The notes beneath the pieces were generated by a model that did not search any database, was not told the DNA's origin, and was given only the letters and a program-made list of their open reading frames with translations. The position numbers were made by a program, and so were the translations under genes. A DNA stretch of 64,000 bases from positions 124,001-188,000 of the forward strand of contig NZ_JABRWP010000002.1 of assembly GCF_013249045.1 (NCBI RefSeq). Reading direction: 5' to 3'. Source of the DNA: Winogradskyella eckloniae (GTDB lineage: Bacteria; Bacteroidota; Bacteroidia; Flavobacteriales; Flavobacteriaceae). Shown here in pieces: positions 42,110 through 50,959 of this stretch (the stretch's first letter is position 1; every line of letters begins with the position of its first letter).

Positions 42110-42871
42110 ATGAAAATTGTTTCTTATAACGTAAATGGTATTAGAGCGGCTCTAAAAAAGGGCTTTATAGAATGGTTAATTGCAACAGATGCAGATGTGG
42201 TTTGTCTACAAGAAATAAAAGCCATGGAAGATCAACTCGATATAAGTTTATTTACAGAAGCTGGTTATACATACAATTATTGGTTTAGCGCACAGAAAAA
42301 AGGCTACAGTGGTGTAGCAGTATTGTGTAAAACCAAACCTAACCATATAGAATTTGGTACAGGTATAGAATCTATGGATTTTGAGGGTAGAAATATCCGA
42401 GTAGATTATGATGATGTTTCTGTAATGAGTATGTATTTGCCTTCAGGTACAAATGCAGCGCGATTATCTCATAAATTTGAATACATGGATTTAATTCATG
42501 AGTATTTAAATAATTTGCAAAAAGAAAAGCCACATCTAGTGGTATGTGGCGATTATAATATTTGTCATGAAGCTATAGATATTCACAATCCAAAAATGAA
42601 GGGTGTTTCTGGGTTTTTACCAGAAGAGCGAGAATGGCTTGGAAATTTTATAGACAGCGGCTTTGTAGATAGTTTTAGATACTTACATCCAGAACGTCAA
42701 GAATATTCTTGGTGGAGTTACAGGGCTAATTCTAGAGCAAACAACAAAGGCTGGCGATTAGATTATGCCATGGTAAGCAAGCCATTACAAGAAAAAATAA
42801 AGCGAAGCGTTATACTTACAGAAGCGGTACATAGTGACCATTGTCCTATTTTATTAGAATTAGATCTTTAA
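42110..42871 (+). CDS. exoA: Exodeoxyribonuclease III (AP endonuclease)
   Basis: A 253-residue apurinic/apyrimidinic endonuclease of the ExoIII/Xth family. The ATG at 42110 gives MKIVSYNVNGIRAALKKGF, the usual first strand with metal-binding Asn; two earlier in-frame ATGs (42080 and 42104) lie inside the palindrome leader. Seen: CLQEIKAMEDQ (catalytic Glu), CGDYNICHEAIDIHNPK (Asp/Asn pair), YSWWSYRANSR, and the closing VHSDHCPILLEL with the catalytic Asp-His. It acts in base excision repair of abasic sites. It is separated from the OmpA gene by 46 bases. Confidence 0.95.
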   Translation: MKIVSYNVNGIRAALKKGFIEWLIATDADVVCLQEIKAMEDQLDISLFTEAGYTYNYWFSAQKKGYSGVAVLCKTKPNHIEFGTGIESMDFEGRNIRVDYDDVSVMSMYLPSGTNAARLSHKFEYMDLIHEYLNNLQKEKPHLVVCGDYNICHEAIDIHNPKMKGVSGFLPEEREWLGNFIDSGFVDSFRYLHPERQEYSWWSYRANSRANNKGWRLDYAMVSKPLQEKIKRSVILTEAVHSDHCPILLELDL

Positions 42872-42917
42872 AAATACATAGCACGTACTTTAATTTGAAA
42901 TTAATTACATACATATT

Positions 42918-43877
42918 ATGATTAAAAAACTTTCAATACTAACATTAACGATTACTCTATTTACATCTTGTGTCTCCAAACAGATTTACACTGATCTTGA
43001 AGATAAATATGCAAACCTTAAAAAGGAAAATCGAGGTTTAACAGATGAAGTAGAACATCTTTCTAAAGATAAAACGCAATTAAATAATGATTTAGAAAAA
43101 CTACAGATGGCTTATGATCAGGCAATAGAACAGCGAGATAAGCTACAGTCAGATTATGCGGCATCTCAATCAAATCTAGAAACTTTAAAAGCATCATACA
43201 AAGCATTAGAAGAAAATAGTTCGGCTTCAATCGCTAAAAATTCTCAAAAAAACAGAGAGCTATTGGCGCAATTAGAAGCTAAGGAACTTGCCTTGGCGGC
43301 AGAAAACGAACGTTTAAATTCTTTAAAACAAGAGTTAGAAAGCCGTTCACAACGTGTTGCAGAGTTAGAGAATGTAATAGCATCAAAAGACGCGGCTATG
43401 AATACACTAAAAGACGCTATTTCTAAAGCATTAACCAACTTTGAAGGCAAAGGTTTAACTGTAGAGCAACGAAACGGAAAGGTTTACATTTCTATGGAAA
43501 ATAAGTTGTTGTTTGAGTCTGGGAGTTGGTATGTTGGATCGCAAGGAAAACAAGCCGTTAATCAATTAGGAAATGTTTTAGCAGAAAACCCAGAGATTTC
43601 GGTATTAATTGAAGGCCATACAGATAATGTGCCTTATAAAGGGAATGAGCAATTGAGTGGTAATTGGGATTTGTCTGCAAAACGCGCAACAGCTATTGTG
43701 AACATACTTAGAGAGAATAATGCTATAAAACCAGAGAATTTAACAGCAGCAGGTCGTGGTGAATATGCGCCAATAGCGTCAAATGACACCTCAGAAGGAA
43801 AAGCAAAAAACAGACGAATAGAAGTTATTTTAACGCCTAAGTTAGATGAGATTTCTAAACTTTTGAATGATATATAA
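42918..43877 (+). CDS. OmpA family lipoprotein
   Basis: A 319-residue lipoprotein (LTLTITLFTSCVSKQ, Cys 18) with a long coiled coil (about 28-165, tandem heptads) and a C-terminal OmpA domain (about 185-305). In that domain, LIEGHTDNVPYKGNEQLSGN and WDLSAKRATAIVNIL carry the Asp and Arg that bind the diaminopimelate of peptidoglycan. It would tether the outer membrane to the cell wall. The gene follows exoA on the same strand and precedes a terminator-like repeat region. Confidence 0.93.
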   Translation: MIKKLSILTLTITLFTSCVSKQIYTDLEDKYANLKKENRGLTDEVEHLSKDKTQLNNDLEKLQMAYDQAIEQRDKLQSDYAASQSNLETLKASYKALEENSSASIAKNSQKNRELLAQLEAKELALAAENERLNSLKQELESRSQRVAELENVIASKDAAMNTLKDAISKALTNFEGKGLTVEQRNGKVYISMENKLLFESGSWYVGSQGKQAVNQLGNVLAENPEISVLIEGHTDNVPYKGNEQLSGNWDLSAKRATAIVNILRENNAIKPENLTAAGRGEYAPIASNDTSEGKAKNRRIEVILTPKLDEISKLLNDI

Positions 43878-43919
43878 TCTTTTGCGATAATCACAAGAGA
43901 TCTCTATTTAATTAAGAAT

Positions 43920-43967
43920 TAGACCTTTTAGGTTTTCAAATCCTTATAGGTCTTCTTATTTTTACGG
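43920..43967 (+). terminator. Weak terminator after the OmpA gene
   Basis: AGACCT...AGGTCT stem (around 43920-43955) with an internal AGG/CCT pair and a T-rich tail. Imperfect, but it is the only candidate in the gap. Confidence 0.45.
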
Positions 43968-43993
43968 TAATAGATACGTTTAACTAAAAAAGA

Positions 43994-44011
43994 TTTCTGC
44001 TTTTGCAGAAA
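43994..44011. repeat. Dispersed palindrome, copy D, in the aldo/keto reductase leader
   Basis: Perfect 7-bp stem TTTCTGC-TTTT-GCAGAAA; the 3' arm ends 5 bases before the ATG at 44017. Surrounding bases match those of copy C before exoA. Confidence 0.6.
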
Positions 44012-44016
44012 GTGAT

Positions 44017-45054
44017 ATGAAATATACAACACTACCTCATACAGACATAAAAGTAAGTAAAATTTGCCTTGGGACGATGACTTGGGGCAACCAAAATACC
44101 CAAGAAGAAGGGTTTGAACAGATGGATTTTGCACTAGATAAAGGTGTTAATTTTTTTGACTGTGCAGAGTTGTATCCTGTGCCTGCTACTAAGGAAACGT
44201 ATGCAGAAACCGAACGTATTATTGGTAATTGGTTTAATAAAACAGGCAACAGAGATAAGGTTGTTTTGGCATCTAAAATAGCCGGAACAGGTGATTATAC
44301 AGCACACATAAGAACCAATGGCTTTTGTAAGGAGGCGTTAAATGAAGCCGTAGATAATAGCTTAAAACGTTTACAAACAGATTACATTGATTTGTATCAA
44401 TTACATTGGCCAGAACGAAACACAAAAATGTTTGGCACAAGAGATTATGTACATAACGTTAATGATCCATGGGTAGATAATTTTAATGAGGTATTGCACA
44501 GCTTAGATGAGATTGTTAAATCTGGTAAAATTAGACACGTTGGTATATCTAATGAAGGTGCTTGGGGAACCATGCGTTATTTGCAAGAATCTCAACTACA
44601 TAATTTACCGAGAGCAATCACAATACAGAATGCCTATTCATTAATCAATAGAGTTTTTGAGGTTGATTTAGCAGAGGTTTCACATAGAGAAGAAATCGGT
44701 TTATTAGCATATTCGCCAATGGCTTTTGGCGTATTGTCTGGTAAATACATTAAAGGTACAGCTGCAGATAATGCAAGGTTAAAATTGTTTCCAAGATTTG
44801 CGCGTTACAGTGGAGAAAAAGCTACAGAAGCAACCAAGCGTTATCTCAAAATAGCAGAAGACAACAATATGTCTTTAGCGCAAATGGCTTTGGCTTTTGT
44901 AAATGAAAGACCTTTTGTGACTAGCAATATTATTGGAGCAACTACGATTTCACAGTTAGAAGAAAACATTGATAGTATTACTATTTCTTTATCAGAAGAT
45001 GTAATGAAGGCTATTAATGCTGTGCATGCCGAGATTCCTAATCCTGCGCCTTAA
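44017..45054 (+). CDS. Aldo/keto reductase
   Basis: A 345-residue NADPH-dependent oxidoreductase with TIM-barrel signatures: KVSKICLGTMTWGNQNT at the start, FALDKGVNFFDCAELYP (catalytic Asp and Tyr), VVLASKIAG (catalytic Lys), IDLYQLHWPERN (catalytic His), RHVGISNEG, and YSPMAFGVLSGKY. The substrate cannot be read from sequence; relatives include Tas-like and voltage-gated-channel-like reductases. Expression may be affected by the palindrome in its leader. A terminator follows at 45110-45136. Confidence 0.93.
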   Translation: MKYTTLPHTDIKVSKICLGTMTWGNQNTQEEGFEQMDFALDKGVNFFDCAELYPVPATKETYAETERIIGNWFNKTGNRDKVVLASKIAGTGDYTAHIRTNGFCKEALNEAVDNSLKRLQTDYIDLYQLHWPERNTKMFGTRDYVHNVNDPWVDNFNEVLHSLDEIVKSGKIRHVGISNEGAWGTMRYLQESQLHNLPRAITIQNAYSLINRVFEVDLAEVSHREEIGLLAYSPMAFGVLSGKYIKGTAADNARLKLFPRFARYSGEKATEATKRYLKIAEDNNMSLAQMALAFVNERPFVTSNIIGATTISQLEENIDSITISLSEDVMKAINAVHAEIPNPAP

Positions 45055-45109
45055 TATTATGCCTCAATGGGTTTGATTGAAACCAAAAATAGGCTATATA
45101 GAATAGTAG

Positions 45110-45136
45110 CGCTCGTCTTTGACGAGTGTTTTTTTT
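45110..45136 (+). terminator. Terminator after the aldo/keto reductase
   Basis: Stem CGCTCGTC/GACGAGTG (with one G-U pair) around TTT, followed by eight T. It separates the aldo/keto reductase from the convergent Lrp-type gene. Confidence 0.85.
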
Positions 45137-45144
45137 ATAAAAAC

Positions 45145-45615
45145 TTAAATCTTAATCTGTCGATTAATCTGTTCTTGTAACGAAATAAAAGTCTCTGTTC
45201 TAGAAACGCCTTTTATACTTTGTATTTCAGAATTAAGAACGTGCATTAAATGTTCGTTATCTTTAGATAGAATTTTAATAAAAATAGACCAGTTTCCTGT
45301 GGTATAATGGCACTCAATAACTTCAGGGATTTTTTGAAGTTGTTTCACAGCTTCAGGATTGCTGATGGCCTTATCTAAATACACACCAACAAAAGCCATG
45401 GTTGTATAGCCTAGTGCTTTTGGGTTTATTATAAATTTTGAGCCTGCTAAAAGGCCAGATTTTTCTAATTTTTTTAAACGCTGATGAATCGCTGCTCCCG
45501 AAATACCGACGTTTCGAGCAATTTCTAAAATAGGTGTCCTGGCATCTTCCATTAATGCACGAAGAATTTTCTTGTCAATCCCATCAATGTAAATTCCGTT
45601 GTCGTTGCTCTTCAT
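45145..45615 (-). CDS. Lrp/AsnC family transcriptional regulator
   Basis: A 156-residue leucine-responsive-type regulator. The N-terminal helix-turn-helix is ILEIARNVGISGAAIHQRLK after DKKILRALMEDART, and the C-terminal RAM/ACT-like ligand domain follows, with GYTTMAFVGVYLDK, VIECHYTTGNWSIFIKILSK and VLNSEIQSIKGVSRTETFIS. Members sense amino acids and form octamers. It is downstream of the saccharopine dehydrogenase family gene on the same strand with a 116-base gap, so it may control amino-acid genes such as that neighbour. Its own effector is unknown. Confidence 0.93.
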   Translation of the reverse strand: MKSNDNGIYIDGIDKKILRALMEDARTPILEIARNVGISGAAIHQRLKKLEKSGLLAGSKFIINPKALGYTTMAFVGVYLDKAISNPEAVKQLQKIPEVIECHYTTGNWSIFIKILSKDNEHLMHVLNSEIQSIKGVSRTETFISLQEQINRQIKI

Positions 45616-45731
45616 TTTGTATTGTTTAAATCTGAAAGTCTAAAATAAGAAAATGATGTTAAACTGAAACTATTAATAGTCTAACTTATTCCTTTTGTTA
45701 ATGAAGTGGTCTTAGTTTTCAATTGTTAACA

Positions 45732-47096
45732 TTACAGATTCAAAGGGTTATAACCTAAATAAGGCACTTCATGTTCCTTAAAAATAATATCATAAGCTTC
45801 TAAGGCTTTTAAAATGGGCGTATAGACTTCTTTCGTTATAGGAATTTGTACACCAGGAGTTTTTATTTTACCATTTAGTATAGCTAAGGTGGCAATAGCA
45901 ACGGGTAAACCTACGGTTTTTGCCATAGCAGTGTAGGTTTGGTCTTGGCCTAATGTGACCATGGTTGCATCAATTTGATGTTTTTTACCATTAAGTTCGT
46001 AACCAAATTTGTGATACATCACAATCATATCCTTATCCTCTTGACTCAGCGTCCAACTATCCATTAGTATTTTTTGAAGGATTTGTGCAGGTGTTCCTTT
46101 ATCTATGGCAACCATTTTTTCTGAATTAAAGATGTCTAATTCTAAAAATTTATCCCAAACAATATCATCTTGATCTATTTTTAAGGCATGTCTAAATTTA
46201 AGTTCAACAGAATCTGTTGGACTATAGGGTAAAAACGAATTGACAAAATCTCTATAACTCATGTTAATACTGTCGTCAATAGTATAACTATCATCAGTCA
46301 TTCCTAATTGTACAAAAACGTTCCATGCTCTGCTGTAGCCAACACGTCTCATGGTGCCACGGTAAAGTGTTTTTATGTGGTCTAAGCCATATACAGATTG
46401 GTATTTTAATGAGTCTCTGTTCGCATAAGCTTCAAAACGTCCAAAACCTTCAACATCTAAGAATTCGGTACGTCTAAATAATCTGTGATATGGAATGTAT
46501 TTAAATTGATCTTCTTGTAAAAATTTTGCAGCACCACCTTGTCCTGCGACAACAACATTTCTAGGATTCCATGTAAACTTGTAGTTCCAAAGATTGTTGT
46601 CACTTTCAGGAGCAACGAGTCCTCCAGTAAAAGATTCAAACAAAATCATTTTGCCACCTTTATCGCGTATTCGGTCTATGACTTGCATTGCACTCATATG
46701 ATCTATACCAGGATCTACGCCAATTTCATTCATAAAGATGAGATTATTAGCAATAGCATCTTCGTTTAAAGCATGCATTTCTGGACTGACATAAGAAGCA
46801 GTTACCATATGTTTTTTATATGTAATACAATCTTTGGCGACTTCAATATGAAAGCGTGCAGGTAGCATAGAAACTACGATATCGGCATTTTTAACGGCTG
46901 CAATTCTAGATGAAGCATCAAATACATCTAAATGAATAATACTTGTGTTTGGATGGTGGCCAACTAGTTTATTAGCATTTTCTACATTTAGATCTCCTAC
47001 AGTTATTTGAAGTTGCTCGGATTCTGATTTGTCTAGTAAATATTTTATAAGATAAGAACAGGATTTACCTGCTCCTATGATTAAAATTTTGCGCAT
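45732..47096 (-). CDS. Saccharopine dehydrogenase family protein
   Basis: A 454-residue NAD(P)-dependent enzyme. The N-terminal Rossmann motif is ILIIGAGKSCSYLIKYLLDK, with the aspartate VGDLN ending strand 2. The central catalytic domain shows NEIGVDPGIDHMSAMQVIDR (about 122-141) and FESFTGGLVAPESDNNLWNY, which place it with LYS9-type saccharopine reductases. It might act in lysine degradation through saccharopine. Related oxidoreductases (carboxynorspermidine or homospermidine synthase) share the fold, so lysine metabolism is likely rather than certain. The Lrp-type regulator lies just downstream. Confidence 0.88.
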   Translation of the reverse strand: MRKILIIGAGKSCSYLIKYLLDKSESEQLQITVGDLNVENANKLVGHHPNTSIIHLDVFDASSRIAAVKNADIVVSMLPARFHIEVAKDCITYKKHMVTASYVSPEMHALNEDAIANNLIFMNEIGVDPGIDHMSAMQVIDRIRDKGGKMILFESFTGGLVAPESDNNLWNYKFTWNPRNVVVAGQGGAAKFLQEDQFKYIPYHRLFRRTEFLDVEGFGRFEAYANRDSLKYQSVYGLDHIKTLYRGTMRRVGYSRAWNVFVQLGMTDDSYTIDDSINMSYRDFVNSFLPYSPTDSVELKFRHALKIDQDDIVWDKFLELDIFNSEKMVAIDKGTPAQILQKILMDSWTLSQEDKDMIVMYHKFGYELNGKKHQIDATMVTLGQDQTYTAMAKTVGLPVAIATLAILNGKIKTPGVQIPITKEVYTPILKALEAYDIIFKEHEVPYLGYNPLNL

Positions 47097-47165
47097 TATA
47101 ACTAATTTTGTTCGTACGAATGTAACAAATAGAACAGCGACTTTAAACCAAAATTGAGATTTAAT

Positions 47166-47558
47166 ATGAACAAAAAACTATTAATTGCCGGATCTTTTTT
47201 AGGAATAATTGGGATTATTTTAGGAGCTTGGGCGGCACATGGATTAGAAAAATTGGTAGATGAAAATGCTGTTAAATCCTTTGAAACCGGAGTGCGATAC
47301 CAAATGTATCATGCGTTTTTATTATTGTTATTAGGAGGCACAACTTTTATCAATTTAAAGGTTAAAAAAGTGGTGTTTTATTTAGTGCTTTTAGGTGTTT
47401 TTTTATTTTCCGGATCGATTTATGGATTATCAACTAACACAATTTATAGCTTTAATTTTGAGATTTTCGCAATTTTAACACCTTTTGGTGGTTTATCGTT
47501 AATAATCGCATGGATTGTTATGTTAATCGGAATATTAAAGACAAAGGACGATAATTGA
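47166..47558 (+). CDS. DUF423 family membrane protein
   Basis: A 130-residue protein with four hydrophobic segments (about 3-23, 43-60, 66-86, 96-118). It begins MNKKLLIAGSFLGIIGIILG and contains GAWAAHGLEK (about 21-30), which is the DUF423 (YgdD-type) hallmark. I chose the ATG at 47166 over a TTG at 47154. It is divergent from the saccharopine dehydrogenase family gene and precedes pckA by 62 bases. Function unknown. Confidence 0.9.
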   Translation: MNKKLLIAGSFLGIIGIILGAWAAHGLEKLVDENAVKSFETGVRYQMYHAFLLLLLGGTTFINLKVKKVVFYLVLLGVFLFSGSIYGLSTNTIYSFNFEIFAILTPFGGLSLIIAWIVMLIGILKTKDDN

Positions 47559-47589
47559 AAAACTGCGATGTAGTTTTAAAATAAAATCA

Positions 47590-47597
47590 TAGTTTTG
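47590..47597 (+). promoter_or_regulatory. Candidate -7 box for pckA
   Basis: TAGTTTTG matches TAnnTTTG exactly and stands 23 bases before the pckA ATG. No TTG is seen at the -33 distance. Confidence 0.45.
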
Positions 47598-47620
47598 TGT
47601 TCTAAATCAATTCAATAATT

Positions 47621-49237
47621 ATGGTAAACCATACACAATTTTCGAAAACGATTTCGTTAGATCAATATGGAATAAAAAATGCAAAGGTAAATTTTCAATT
47701 ATCTTCAGAAGAACTTCATGCTGAAACCATTGCAAAAGGACAAGGTGTAGAATCTTCGTCTGGTGCTATCGCTGTTAATACTGGTGAGTTTACGGGTCGT
47801 TCTCCAATGGATCGTTTTATTGTTAAAGATGCTATTACCGAAGACAAAATTTGGTGGGGAAATATTAATATTCCTTTTGATAGCGATAAGTTTCAGAAGC
47901 TTTATGATAAAGTAACGAATTACTTGTCTGATAAAGAACTCTACGTAAGAGACAGTTATGCATGTGCAGACGAGAATTACAAGTTGAATATTAGGGTGAT
48001 TAATGAATACCCTTGGAGCAATATGTTTGCTTATAATATGTTTTTAAGACCTACAGAAGCAGAGTTAGAGAACTTTTCTCCAGAATGGACTATTGTAAAT
48101 GCACCTGGTTTTATGGCAGATCCTGAAGCGGATGGTACACGTCAACACAACTTTGCGATTTTAGATTTTACACGAAAAATTGCTTTAATAGGAGGAACGG
48201 GTTATACAGGTGAAATTAAAAAAGGTATTTTTTCTGCTCTCAACTTTATTCTTCCGGTGTTTAAAGACACGTTACCAATGCACTGTAGTGCTAATGTGGG
48301 TAAAGATGGTGATACTGCAATTTTCTTTGGATTATCTGGTACAGGAAAAACAACACTTTCTACTGATCCTAATCGTAGTTTAATTGGCGATGATGAGCAT
48401 GGTTGGACTAAAGAAAACACTGTGTTTAATTTTGAAGGCGGTTGTTATGCCAAAGTGATTAATTTATCGCAAGAGCAAGAGCCAGAAATTTTTGCGGCTA
48501 TTAAAAAAGGAGCAATCCTTGAAAATGTAATTATGGACGATAAAGGCAATGTAGATTTTGCCGATACGTCTATTACTCAAAACACAAGAGTAAGTTACCC
48601 AATTTATCATATCGACAATATTAGAAAGCCATCAGTTGGTGAAAACCCAAAGCATATCTTTTTCTTAACAGCAGATGCTTTTGGTGTCTTGCCTCCAATT
48701 TCTAAATTAACACCTAATCAGTCAGCATATCATTTTATTTCTGGTTATACAGCTAAAGTTGCTGGTACAGAAGCAGGTGTTGTAGAACCTGTACCTAGTT
48801 TTTCTGCTTGTTTTGGTGCGCCATTCATGCCATTGCACCCAACAAAGTATGCCGAAATGTTGAGTAAAAAAATGAAAGAAGCAGGTGTTAATGTTTGGTT
48901 AGTTAATACAGGATGGACAGGTGGTCCTTACGGTGTTGGTACACGTATGAAATTAAAGTATACACGTGCTATGATTAATGCCGTACTCAATGGTGATTTA
49001 GGTGCTTATACATACGAAGATTACCATATTCATTCCGTATTTGGAGTGGCGCAACCAAGAACGTGTCCTGGAGTACCAACAGAAGTATTAAGCCCAAGAG
49101 CTACTTGGAATGATGATGAAGCGTATTATAAAATGGCGTTTAAATTATCTAACGCTTTTAGAGAAAACTTTAAGAAGTTTCAAGACGATGCTAATGAGGA
49201 TATACGTAGAGGAGGACCTCAGCGTTATGCGTTTTAA
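47621..49237 (+). CDS. pckA: Phosphoenolpyruvate carboxykinase (ATP)
   Basis: Converts oxaloacetate and ATP to phosphoenolpyruvate, ADP and CO2, the gluconeogenic entry point (or the reverse, for carboxylation). The 538-residue product has the ATP-type signatures: NTGEFTGRSPMDRFIVKD (R near 68), MHCSANVGKDGDTAIFFGLS with the kinase-1a P-loop GLSGTGKTTLS (about 240-250), LIGDDEHGW (kinase-2) and FEGGCYAK. The ATP-type is the usual bacterial form. It has its own terminator. Confidence 0.97.
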   Translation: MVNHTQFSKTISLDQYGIKNAKVNFQLSSEELHAETIAKGQGVESSSGAIAVNTGEFTGRSPMDRFIVKDAITEDKIWWGNINIPFDSDKFQKLYDKVTNYLSDKELYVRDSYACADENYKLNIRVINEYPWSNMFAYNMFLRPTEAELENFSPEWTIVNAPGFMADPEADGTRQHNFAILDFTRKIALIGGTGYTGEIKKGIFSALNFILPVFKDTLPMHCSANVGKDGDTAIFFGLSGTGKTTLSTDPNRSLIGDDEHGWTKENTVFNFEGGCYAKVINLSQEQEPEIFAAIKKGAILENVIMDDKGNVDFADTSITQNTRVSYPIYHIDNIRKPSVGENPKHIFFLTADAFGVLPPISKLTPNQSAYHFISGYTAKVAGTEAGVVEPVPSFSACFGAPFMPLHPTKYAEMLSKKMKEAGVNVWLVNTGWTGGPYGVGTRMKLKYTRAMINAVLNGDLGAYTYEDYHIHSVFGVAQPRTCPGVPTEVLSPRATWNDDEAYYKMAFKLSNAFRENFKKFQDDANEDIRRGGPQRYAF

Positions 49238-49260
49238 ATTAAGGAATTTGAATGTAACAT

Positions 49261-49297
49261 AAAAAAAGCGATTCTAATTTTAGAATCGCTTTTTTTA
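49261..49297. terminator. Bidirectional terminator between pckA and hemD-like gene
   Basis: Perfect inverted repeat AGCGATTCTA/TAGAATCGCT around ATTT, with A-run and T-run flanks, serving both the plus-strand pckA and the minus-strand uroporphyrinogen-III synthase-like gene. Confidence 0.9.
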
Positions 49298-49313
49298 TAT
49301 GCTAAATTATGTT

Positions 49314-50063
49314 TTACTTGCCTTTATTAACGGAGTCAATATATTTCTGTAAAGCCATAGTCATTGATGGTGTTTCTGGTGTTGGTGCAGAAATATCTAC
49401 ACGTAAGCCTTTTTCCTTCACAGCCTTTACTGTGGTATTACCAAATACAGCAATACGCGTTTCATTTTGTTTAAAATCTGGAAAATTATGAAATAATGAT
49501 TCTATGCCAGAAGGGCTAAAGAATACTAATATATCATAAGTTACATTAGATAAATCGGATAAATCACTAATTACGGTTTTGTAAAACGTAGCTTGTTTCC
49601 ATTTTACACCTAAATTGTCTAAGATTTCAGGAATGATAGGTTTTACTTTATCCGTTGTAGGTAATAAAAAGGATTCGTCTTTATATTTTTTTATCAACGG
49701 AATTAAATCTTCAAAGGTTCGTTTACCAACATAGATTTTACGCTTTCTATACACTACATACTTCTGTAAATAATAAGCTACAGCTTCAGATTGACAGAAA
49801 TACTTCATAGAATCTGGTACCTTAAAGCGCATTTCATCTGCAACTCTAAAAAAGTGATCTACAGAATTTCTACTTGTAAGAATGATGGCCGTGATTTTAC
49901 TAAGATCAACCTTTTGTTGTCTAATATCCTTTGAGGAAACGCCTTCGACGTGAATAAAGGGTCTAAAGTCCACCTTAACTTTTTGCTTCTCTTGCAAATC
50001 AAAGTATGGAGAGTTCTCTATTTTAGGCTCTGGTTGTGATACTAAAATTGTTTTCACTTTCAT
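49314..50063 (-). CDS. Uroporphyrinogen-III synthase family protein
   Basis: A 249-residue HemD-like protein from the ATG at 50063 (MKVKTILVSQPEPKIENSPY); an in-frame upstream start at 50129 lies inside DUF4271 and adds nothing like the family. The two-domain HemD layout is visible: FRPFIHVEGVSSKDIRQQKV and ILTSRNSVDHFFRVADEMRF in the first lobe, LLPTTDKVKPIIPEIL in the hinge, and VFFSPSGIESLFHNFPDF plus AVFGNTTVKAVKEKGL in the second. It would cyclise hydroxymethylbilane in haem synthesis. It starts 16 bases after the DUF4271 stop. HemD is poorly conserved, so I leave the symbol empty. Confidence 0.85.
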   Translation of the reverse strand: MKVKTILVSQPEPKIENSPYFDLQEKQKVKVDFRPFIHVEGVSSKDIRQQKVDLSKITAIILTSRNSVDHFFRVADEMRFKVPDSMKYFCQSEAVAYYLQKYVVYRKRKIYVGKRTFEDLIPLIKKYKDESFLLPTTDKVKPIIPEILDNLGVKWKQATFYKTVISDLSDLSNVTYDILVFFSPSGIESLFHNFPDFKQNETRIAVFGNTTVKAVKEKGLRVDISAPTPETPSMTMALQKYIDSVNKGK

Positions 50064-50079
50064 ACGTAAACCTTGTGTT

Positions 50080-50730
50080 TTAACCGTTATACTCCCTAAT
50101 AACCTTATATAAAAGTACATAAGGTCCAATTTCGAGAGCGCAAAGATACAACAAAAAATAGAAAAAATTAAGATTAATTATTTTTTGATAGGTTTTAAAG
50201 GAAGTCAAAAAGCCAATAATGTTAATTATACAAACCAAAGAAAACGCTATTATGATTGTAATTTCTATATCAATCTTGGTATATAATAAAAATAGGTTAG
50301 CCACCAAAAACACTATACCAGATAGGTTTTTAAATGTTGTTTTCTGAAATACATAATGATCAATGATACTATCTATTTCAAATAAGCTACCAATTAATCG
50401 TTCTATTAAAGTTTTAATAATTGCAATGGTAGAGATTGCAAACAGTAATTTTAAAAACGTTACTAGGTCAAAAGTTAAAGGAGATACATAAGTAGAGTAG
50501 ACAAAGTAAATGAAAATACTAAGTGATACACTTAAGTTTATAAAGAGAAAACTATCAAATTGATCTATAAATTTTTGATCCTTAGAATATATTTTTAAAT
50601 ATTTAGAATTGCCAATGACATACATAAAATCATTAAACCGCAGCGTGTTTAAATATTTAGCCAAAACTATAGTGCACAATCCTATAATTGTAAAAATAGT
50701 AAACCAATCAAAAGTTATATAGTCACGCAT
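50080..50730 (-). CDS. DUF4271 family membrane protein
   Basis: A 216-residue protein with six to seven hydrophobic segments, beginning MRDYITFDWFTIFTIIGLCT with a charged SKYLKIYSKDQKFIDQFDSF loop and ending LYLCALEIGPYVLLYKVI. This is the DUF4271 pattern, restricted to Bacteroidota and typically next to a hemD-like gene as here. It forms a two-gene unit with the hemD-like gene. Function unknown; membrane location is sure from the hydrophobic segments. Confidence 0.85.
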   Translation of the reverse strand: MRDYITFDWFTIFTIIGLCTIVLAKYLNTLRFNDFMYVIGNSKYLKIYSKDQKFIDQFDSFLFINLSVSLSIFIYFVYSTYVSPLTFDLVTFLKLLFAISTIAIIKTLIERLIGSLFEIDSIIDHYVFQKTTFKNLSGIVFLVANLFLLYTKIDIEITIIIAFSLVCIINIIGFLTSFKTYQKIINLNFFYFLLYLCALEIGPYVLLYKVIREYNG

Positions 50731-50909
50731 TTGGCTAAAATAAAAAGAATAGACAGCATTTTCACTATCGCCTTGATAGAAAAGAAAATCATGAATTAAA
50801 ATTTATATGCAAAATTAAGGAATATTATAAATTTATCTTAATTCTAAAGGTAGGCCTAAAACGGTTCTATCTAAAACGTTAATTTCAACTAATAATCCAT
50901 TAAAAACTT

Positions 50910-50917
50910 TACTTTTG
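50910..50917 (+). promoter_or_regulatory. Candidate -7 box for the GT2 gene
   Basis: TACTTTTG matches the -7 consensus exactly and lies 42 bases before the ATG of the polyprenol glycosyltransferase. No TTG is seen at the -33 distance. Confidence 0.4.
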
Positions 50918-50959
50918 TTAAAATTCTAAAACTGCTAAATAGCCTATTTTAAAGTTGAT

